From Frankiaceae bacterium (GTDB taxonomy: Bacteria > Actinomycetota > Actinomycetes > Mycobacteriales > SCTD01): DNA of 38,510 nucleotides. Shown here in pieces: positions 33,938 to 38,510 of this stretch (position 1 is the stretch's first letter; each line of letters opens with the position of its first letter). The notes beneath the pieces were generated by a model. That model saw only the letters and a program-made list of their open reading frames with translations, was not told the DNA's origin and did not search any database. A program made the position numbers and the translations under genes. Location of the stretch: contig JAENVS010000048.1 of assembly GCA_016650445.1 (NCBI GenBank), forward strand, positions 1 to 38,510, read 5' to 3'.

Positions 33938-35049
33938 CGTCGCTTGCGACCGAACAGGCCGCCCGCGCGTCCGGATGACGGGACCCGCTCCTCGCCACGC
34001 AGGACCGCCAGCTCGCGCAGGAGCTCCTCCTGACGGGCGTCGAGCCGCGTCGGCACCTGCACGTCGAGGTGTACGTGCAGATCACCGCGGCCGGTGCCGC
34101 GAAGGTGTGGGACTCCGCGGGCCCGCAGGGTCAGCACCGCGTCGGGCTGCGTGCCCGGTGCGATGTCGAGCTCCTCGTCGCCATCAAGCGTCTCGAGCTG
34201 GAGGACGGTGCCGAGAGCGGCGGCCGTCATCGGCAGGGTCATCCGGCAGTGCAGATCGTCGCCGTCGCGGGTGAACACGGGATGCGGCTTCTCGCTGACC
34301 TCGACATAGAGATCACCGGGCGGCCCGCCGCCGGGGCCGACTTCGCCCTCACCCGACAGCCGGATGCGCATGCCGTGCTCGACACCCGCCGGGATCTTCA
34401 CCGAGAGGGTGCGCCGGGCACGCACCCGACCGTCGCCGCCGCACTCACCGCACGGATGCTCGATGACCGAGCCGAGGCCGCCGCAGCGCCCGCACGTGCG
34501 CGTCGTCATGACCTGTCCGAGGAAGGACTTCTGCACCGACTGGACCTCACCGCGGCCGCGGCAGTTGCCGCAGACCGACGGGTGCGTGCCGGCCGCCGCG
34601 CCCGCCCCGTGGCAGGTGCCGCAGACGACGGCGGTCTCGATCGTGATGTCGCGCGTCGCGCCGAACGCGGTGTCGGCAAGGTCGAGCTCGACCCGCAGCA
34701 GCGCGTCGGCACCCTGCCGCACCCGGCTGCGCGGACCGCGACCCTGCCCGCCGCCGCCGAAGAACGCCTCGAAGACGTCGCCGAGCCCGCCGAAGCCGGC
34801 CGCGAAGGGGTTGCCGGCCGTCCCGGCGCCGGAGGCGAGCGGGTCGCCGCCGAGGTCGACGACCTGGCGCTTCTCCGGGTCGGACAGCACCTCGTAGGCC
34901 GCAGTGACCTGCTTGAACCGTTCCTGCGCAGCCGGGTCGGGGTTGACGTCCGGGTGCAGCTCGCGCACCAGCTTGCGATAGGCCTTCTTCAGCGTCGCAT
35001 CATCGGCATGACGGTCGACCCCCAGCAGGCCGTAGTAGTCGGTGGGCAC
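33934..35049 (-). CDS. dnaJ: Chaperone DnaJ (type I, second-copy class)
   Basis: Hsp40 co-chaperone that stimulates DnaK. 371 residues: J domain with ELHPDVNPD (HPD motif), a Gly/Phe-rich linker ([20 protein letters not shown]), four zinc repeats ([32 protein letters not shown]) and two C-terminal beta domains. Location after hrcA marks it as the actinobacterial DnaJ2 rather than the dnaK-operon copy. GTG 35049 is 2 bp after the hrcA stop, and rsmE overlaps its end. Transcription should follow the CIRCE-controlled hrcA promoter. Confidence 0.95.
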   Translation of the reverse strand: MPTDYYGLLGVDRHADDATLKKAYRKLVRELHPDVNPDPAAQERFKQVTAAYEVLSDPEKRQVVDLGGDPLASGAGTAGNPFAAGFGGLGDVFEAFFGGGGQGRGPRSRVRQGADALLRVELDLADTAFGATRDITIETAVVCGTCHGAGAAAGTHPSVCGNCRGRGEVQSVQKSFLGQVMTTRTCGRCGGLGSVIEHPCGECGGDGRVRARRTLSVKIPAGVEHGMRIRLSGEGEVGPGGGPPGDLYVEVSEKPHPVFTRDGDDLHCRMTLPMTAAALGTVLQLETLDGDEELDIAPGTQPDAVLTLRARGVPHLRGTGRGDLHVHLDVQVPTRLDARQEELLRELAVLRGEERVPSSGRAGGLFGRKRR

Positions 35050-35051
35050 TC

Positions 35052-36071
35052 TCAGGCACCGGCCAGGAGGTCGCCGACGTAACGCGCGACGGCGCGCACC
35101 GAGCCGATCGAGGCGGCGTAGTCCATCCGCGTCGGGCCGACGACGCCGAGCCCGCCGTAGGTGCCGGAGTCGGGGCCGTAGCCGACGGTCACGACCGACG
35201 TGGAGCGCAGACCTTCGACGGAGTTCTCCTCGCCGATCTTCACGTGCACGGTCGTCGGGTCGTTGACCTCGCCGATCAGCTTGAGCAGCACGACCTGCTC
35301 CTCGAGGGCCTCGAGCACGGGTCGCAAGGTGTGCGGGAAGTCGAGGGCCGACCGGGTGAGGTTGGCCGTGCCGGCGATGGCGACGCGTTCCTCGGGCTGG
35401 TCCACAAGCGTCTCCAGGACGACGGTCATGACGCTGGTCAGCACCGGGCGGATCGCGGGCGGGGCGGCGCCGGGCAGATCGGCCAGGGCAGCAGGTACGT
35501 CGACGAGACGGGCGCCGTGCAGCCTCGCGCCGAAGGCCTGCCGCAGCTGTGCGACCTCCTCATCGGAGAGCCCGGCGGGCAGCTCGAGAACGCGCTGCTC
35601 GACCCGCCCGGTGTCCATGATCGTGACGAGCAGCAGGCGGTTCGGCTCGAGATGGACGATCTCGAGGTGGCGCACCGCGCTGCGGGACAGGCTGGGGTAC
35701 TGCACGACGGCCACCTGCCGGGTGAGCTGGGCCAGCAGCCGCACTGATCGGCGTACGACGTCGTCGAGGTCCACCGCGCCCTCGAGGAAGGTCTGGATCG
35801 CCCGCTTCTCCGCTCCGGACAACGGCTTGACCGAGGACAGCCGGTCGACGAACAGCCGGTAGCCCTTGTCGGTCGGGATGCGGCCGGCGCTCGTGTGCGG
35901 GTGGGTGATGAAGCCCTCGTCCTCAAGGGCCGCCATGTCGTTGCGGACCGTCGCCGGGCTGACCCCGAGGGAGTGTCGCTCCGCCAGGCTCTTCGAGCCG
36001 ACCGGCTCGTTGGTGGAGACGAAGTCCTCGACGATGGCGCGCAAGACCTCGAGCTTGCGGTCGTCCAGCAC
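35052..36071 (-). CDS. hrcA: Heat-inducible transcription repressor HrcA
   Basis: Repressor binding CIRCE elements, aided by GroEL. 339 residues: winged-helix N-terminus with [38 protein letters not shown] and the segment [19 protein letters not shown], then the GAF-like domain and a C-terminal LIGEVND with [12 protein letters not shown] 36071 is chosen because family members start at this LDDR-type segment and AAGGAGG lies about ten bases upstream; the longer open frame would begin inside CIRCE. The CIRCE element at 36087 gives autoregulation. First gene of hrcA-dnaJ-rsmE. Confidence 0.96.
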   Translation of the reverse strand: MLDDRKLEVLRAIVEDFVSTNEPVGSKSLAERHSLGVSPATVRNDMAALEDEGFITHPHTSAGRIPTDKGYRLFVDRLSSVKPLSGAEKRAIQTFLEGAVDLDDVVRRSVRLLAQLTRQVAVVQYPSLSRSAVRHLEIVHLEPNRLLLVTIMDTGRVEQRVLELPAGLSDEEVAQLRQAFGARLHGARLVDVPAALADLPGAAPPAIRPVLTSVMTVVLETLVDQPEERVAIAGTANLTRSALDFPHTLRPVLEALEEQVVLLKLIGEVNDPTTVHVKIGEENSVEGLRSTSVVTVGYGPDSGTYGGLGVVGPTRMDYAASIGSVRAVARYVGDLLAGA

Positions 36072-36086
36072 TGGGTCCGCCCCTCC

Positions 36087-36113
36087 TTGGCACTCGCGGC
36101 GTACGAGTGCCAA
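36087..36113. promoter_or_regulatory. CIRCE operator (HrcA site)
   Basis: TTGGCACTC and GAGTGCCAA separated by nine bases: a perfect 9-9-9 inverted repeat, one base per arm away from the classical TTAGCACTC. It lies 15 bp upstream of the hrcA start and 47 bp upstream of the divergent gene at 36161, so it could control both. Confidence 0.95.
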
Positions 36114-36160
36114 GTGTACGGCGAGGGCTACCGGCCGGCCTACTCCCGGCGTGCAGCAGA

Positions 36161-36613
36161 ATGCCCGGCGTGAAGAAGCCCTGGATCGTCCTGCTTGCCC
36201 TCGTCGCGGTCGTCGCCCTCGCCCTCGGCGGCTGGGCTGTCTTCGAGCACTTCGAGCGCGCCGGCACGATCAAGGACGCCGACAAGTCGTGCGCCGCCCT
36301 CGACGTCGTAACGCCTGGCGCCACCGTCCCGAGCGGGTTCACGCTGCCCGACGGGCAGAAGCTCCTGCGGGTGCAGACCCAGGGCAAGACCAGCATCGTG
36401 TTCGCCAGCATCGACGGTGGCCGCGACGACCTCGTCGAGATCCGGGACCGGACCGTCGACGCCCTGAAGGCCGAGGGCTACAAGCTCAACGGAACCGACC
36501 AGGAGCCGACCTTCGAGGCCGACGCCGCGATCAGCAAGGGCGACATCGACGACTCGATCAACGTGCGACCGCTGTGCACGGGCAAAGCTGTCGTCCGCTA
36601 CACCCTTCATTGA
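36161..36613 (+). CDS. Small membrane-anchored exported protein, divergent from hrcA
   Basis: 150 residues from ATG 36161 (or 147 from GTG 36170, before KKPWIVLL). One N-terminal helix ([20 protein letters not shown]), then an extracytoplasmic domain with two Cys that could form a disulphide: KSCAALDVV early and [16 protein letters not shown] at the end. The core reads [18 protein letters not shown], then [18 protein letters not shown] do not recognise a named family. A decayed paralogue lies at 37968-38250. Position next to CIRCE suggests possible HrcA control. The stop is 4 bp from the converging SDR stop. Confidence 0.72.
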   Translation: MPGVKKPWIVLLALVAVVALALGGWAVFEHFERAGTIKDADKSCAALDVVTPGATVPSGFTLPDGQKLLRVQTQGKTSIVFASIDGGRDDLVEIRDRTVDALKAEGYKLNGTDQEPTFEADAAISKGDIDDSINVRPLCTGKAVVRYTLH

Positions 36614-36617
36614 CCTG

Positions 36618-37514
36618 TTACTGGAACAAGCCCGCGAGCGCCATGATCTCGTCGGTCGTCGACCCCGGCACGATGTAGCCGTCCTGGCCGTCGATCTGCT
36701 CGAAGTGCTCGGCGATGTCCTCTGCGCGCGGCTCGGACTCCTTGCCGGCGAACCAGCCCTGACCGAGCCCCCAGAAGACCCGCGCGTAGCGGCCACCGGC
36801 GGCGGAGTAGGCGCCGTGCGTCGTCGTGCACGCCTCGCTGCAGAGGTAGGTGACCATCGGCGTGACGAGCTCGGGTGAGAGGTTCTTCGCGAAGTCGCCG
36901 AGGAGCTCCTCGGTCATGCGGGTGCGGGCCACGGGCATGATGACGTTGGACAGGATCCCGTTGCGCGCACCCTCGACGGCGATGGTGTTGGACAGGCCGA
37001 CCAGGCCCATCTTCGCGGCGGCGTAGTTGGTCTGGCCGAAGTTGCCGAACGTCGCGTTGGACGCGGTGAAGACGAAGCGGCCGTAGTTGTTGTCCTTCAT
37101 GACCTTGAAGGCCGGCTGGCTGACGTAGAAGGCGCCCTTGAGGTGCACGTCGAGAACCGCGTCGAGGTCGGCCCACTCGAGCTTGGTGAAGCTCTTGTCA
37201 CGCAGGATGCCGGCGTTGTTGATGACGATGTCGACCTTGCCGAACGCGTCGACCGCGGTCTGCACGATGCTCTCGCCGCCCTCAGGTGTGGACACCGAGG
37301 CGTAGCTGGGCACGGCCTGGCCGCCCTTGGCCGTGATCTCGTCGACGACCTTCTGCGCGGCGCTGTCGTCGCCGCCCTTCCCGTCGACGCTGCCACCGAG
37401 GTCGTTGACCACGACGGCGGCCCCTCTGGCCGCGAGGTCGAGCGCGTAGGTGCGACCCAAGCCGCCACCCGCGCCGGTCACGATCGCAACGCGGCCGTCG
37501 AAGTCGATGTCCAT
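36618..37514 (-). CDS. SDR-family 3-hydroxyacyl-CoA dehydrogenase-like enzyme
   Basis: 298 residues. Classical short-chain dehydrogenase: TGAGGGLGRTYA (NAD(P) loop), VNDLGG, INNAGILRD, TASNATFGNFGQTNYAAAKMG with catalytic Ser, Tyr and Lys. The GRVAIVTGAGGGLGRTYALD start and VNDLGGSVDGKG segment resemble the dehydrogenase domain of peroxisomal multifunctional enzyme type 2, so a (3R)-hydroxyacyl-CoA or steroid substrate is likely. A C-terminal extension (EHFEQIDGQDGYIVPGST) is typical of that group. ATG 37514. No hydratase gene is adjacent. Confidence 0.88.
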   Translation of the reverse strand: MDIDFDGRVAIVTGAGGGLGRTYALDLAARGAAVVVNDLGGSVDGKGGDDSAAQKVVDEITAKGGQAVPSYASVSTPEGGESIVQTAVDAFGKVDIVINNAGILRDKSFTKLEWADLDAVLDVHLKGAFYVSQPAFKVMKDNNYGRFVFTASNATFGNFGQTNYAAAKMGLVGLSNTIAVEGARNGILSNVIMPVARTRMTEELLGDFAKNLSPELVTPMVTYLCSEACTTTHGAYSAAGGRYARVFWGLGQGWFAGKESEPRAEDIAEHFEQIDGQDGYIVPGSTTDEIMALAGLFQ

Positions 37515-37630
37515 AGAGATGCTTCCTCCGGGTGTGTCTGTGGGATGGCCGCCATTGTCTCAGTGACGATTGCGACGCCCCGTGGCGGGTTGTGGCACCG
37601 CTGCCCGCCGCAGGGGGCATCATCCGGCGC

Positions 37631-37993
37631 ATGAGCCGTCCGGGGCGCCTGCAGCGGCGCCCCGTGCTGCTCGCCACTGCGGCGACGGTCGGCGTGATCG
37701 GCGGCCATGTCCTCGACGCGCTGGGGCTGCTGCCCGGTGTGCACGAGTCGGCCGAGGTGCGGGCCGCCTTGCTCGGGCTGCCCGAGGCGATGGCGGAGCT
37801 GCACGCCGCGGCCAAGCCCGCCGGAGGCGGCGGTGAGGGTGAGGAGCTGGCGGCACTCGCCGTCGCGGTAGGTCTGCAGGTGGTTCTTGCCGCCGCCGCG
37901 GTCGGTGTCGCCGTGGTGCTCGACGCCCTGCTGCTGCGGCTGCCCCAGTGGCTGCGCGCCAGCGGCGCTGCCGGCAGACCTGCCGAAGCCTGA
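37631..37993 (+). CDS. Small membrane protein of unknown function
   Basis: 120 residues from ATG 37631. Two hydrophobic helices (VLLATAATVGVIGGHVLDALGLL in part, and ALAVAVGLQVVLAAAAVGVAVV) flank a charged middle with a Gly-rich loop (AAKPAGGGGEGEE). The tail is basic and ends where the decayed domain at 37968 begins in the +1 frame. It may be an independent gene or the intact membrane half of a protein whose extracellular half has shifted out of frame. Not recognised. Confidence 0.55.
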   Translation: MSRPGRLQRRPVLLATAATVGVIGGHVLDALGLLPGVHESAEVRAALLGLPEAMAELHAAAKPAGGGGEGEELAALAVAVGLQVVLAAAAVGVAVVLDALLLRLPQWLRASGAAGRPAEA

Positions 37994-38250
37994 TGGTGCG
38001 GTCTTCTACGAGGTCCAGACCCAGGGTGCGACGAAGCGGTACTTCGCGCACGTCGAAGGCGAGGACTTCGTGAAGGCGCGCGATGACCTGAGGGCGCAGT
38101 TCGAGCAGAAGGGCCTGAAGATCCTCGGTACCGACCAGGAGGAGGTCGAGGCCGAGTTCGAGACCACCACCGGCACTGAAGGGAGCGAAGTAGGTCGTCC
38201 CGCTGTGCAAGGACAACCTGCGCATCCGCTGGCGCGTGGGACCGAAGTAG
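37968..38250 (+). pseudogene. Frameshifted, 5'-truncated paralogue of the small exported protein at 36161
   Basis: In one frame from 37968: LPADLPKPDGAVFYEVQTQG, then ARDDLRAQFEQKGLKILGTDQEEVEAEFE. This matches the intact protein's [34 protein letters not shown] and EADA. After about 38185 the match continues in a different frame as VVPLCKDNLRIRW up to TAG 38248, matching [13 protein letters not shown]. So at least one frameshift lies near the 3' end, and there is no start codon of its own; the upstream junction with the 37631 gene may be a second frameshift. Confidence 0.8.
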
Positions 38251-38256
38251 GCAACA

Positions 38257-38300
38257 AGCACGACGCCCCGTCTCCGATCACGAAGGCGGGGCGTCGTGCT
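38257..38300 (+). terminator. Strong 14-bp GC hairpin
   Basis: AGCACGACGCCCCG (38257-38270) and its perfect complement at 38287-38300 around a 16-base loop, 7 bp after the decayed gene. No T-run follows; it is typical of a high-GC intrinsic terminator and works on either strand. Confidence 0.75.
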
Positions 38301-38320
38301 GTTCGCGTACCTAGTGCCGT

Positions 38321-38359
38321 ATCAGGCAACGTTGGCCCTGTGGGCTGGTGTTGTCTGAT
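38321..38359 (+). other. Extended stem-loop
   Basis: Outer arms ATCAGGCAAC (38321-38330) and GTTGTCTGAT (38350-38359) pair over ten positions with one G-U. Inside, GGCCC and GGGCT pair around TGT. A 39-base structured element, possibly RNA; purpose unknown. Confidence 0.45.
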
Positions 38360-38479
38360 CCTCGTCAGTGGTGCTGGCGAGCGACTCCCCAAGGGGTGGG
38401 GCGGGCCACGGCGGGCCATGTCGACCCCGACTGCCGCGCCCGGTGTGCAGGTGGGTGCGGCGGGGGTCACGCCGGGACG

Positions 38480-38504
38480 GGCCGGCACCGGGTAGGTGCC
38501 GGCC
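38480..38504. terminator. 10-bp hairpin at the right edge
   Basis: GGCCGGCACC and GGTGCCGGCC around a five-base loop (GGGTA). Possibly a terminator for a gene beyond the window. From 38301 to the end (about 210 bp) I see no gene, only this hairpin and the preceding stem-loop. Confidence 0.5.
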
Positions 38505-38510
38505 GGCTCG

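Noticed and set aside
36072..36113. Long hrcA start at 36113
   Set aside because: It would place the N-terminus inside CIRCE and upstream of the ribosome-binding site. Family members start at the LDDR segment (36071).

Overview
This window is a high-GC chromosomal segment of an actinomycete (Actinomycetota). Signs are the strong G/C third-position bias, frequent GTG starts, alpha-type glycyl-tRNA synthetase, a CIRCE/HrcA heat-shock module, a SigE-type ECF sigma factor, an LAxTG class-E-sortase-like signal, and the conserved order hrcA-dnaJ-rsmE / HIT-phoH-ybeY-corC-(deaminase-like)-era / recO-uppS / zur-znuBCA / glyS / ppdK / dgt / dnaG seen in Streptomyces-type genomes. I cannot name a genus. 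No tRNA, rRNA, CRISPR or insertion sequence is visible.

Layout from left to right. 1-1928: the 5' part of dnaG (primase), minus strand, running off the left edge and carrying an in-frame 320-residue intein inside its zinc-binding domain. 2074-5270: three plus-strand genes (a 3'-truncated GNAT acetyltransferase, a DmdC-like acyl-CoA dehydrogenase, a secreted PHB-depolymerase-type esterase) between dnaG and dgt. 5289-15942: a mostly contiguous minus-strand run (glyS, membrane-anchored propeller protein, ppdK, YdcF-like protein, LAxTG-anchored Asp-box protein, rsgA, nitronate monooxygenase-like protein, dgt). 16021-16626: two small genes. 16641-19497: a zinc-uptake operon znuA-znuC-znuB-zur, joined by 4-bp overlaps and preceded by a 7-1-7 Zur-type palindrome, so probably autorepressed by Zur.

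19494-22741: minus-strand recO-uppS-VOC-aldehyde dehydrogenase, translationally coupled at the first two junctions. 22866-25863: plus-strand membrane EAL phosphodiesterase and a secreted LVIVD-repeat protein. 25860-30868: a minus-strand translation/RNA-quality operon (Pro/Ser-rich membrane protein, HIT, phoH, ybeY, corC-type CBS protein, catalytically dead cytidine-deaminase-like protein, era). 30919-33208: a plus-strand ECF sigma factor with its probable membrane anti-sigma partner, inserted between HIT and rsmE. 33209-36113: hrcA-dnaJ-rsmE with CIRCE. 36161-38510: a small membrane-anchored secreted protein divergent from hrcA, an SDR dehydrogenase, a small membrane protein, a frameshifted paralogue of the first small protein, and several strong hairpins.

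The most striking element is the intein in DnaG. It interrupts the CHC2 zinc motif between ligands, carries two LAGLIDADG-type motifs, and ends in Thr-Gly-Asn instead of His-Asn. Until it splices out, the primase cannot build its zinc site. Other points worth a look: a deaminase homologue in the era operon that has lost every catalytic residue; a zinc ABC system whose histidine-rich segment sits on the ATPase rather than the binding protein; a CIRCE element shared with an uncharacterised exported protein; and the decayed paralogue of that protein 1.4 kb away.
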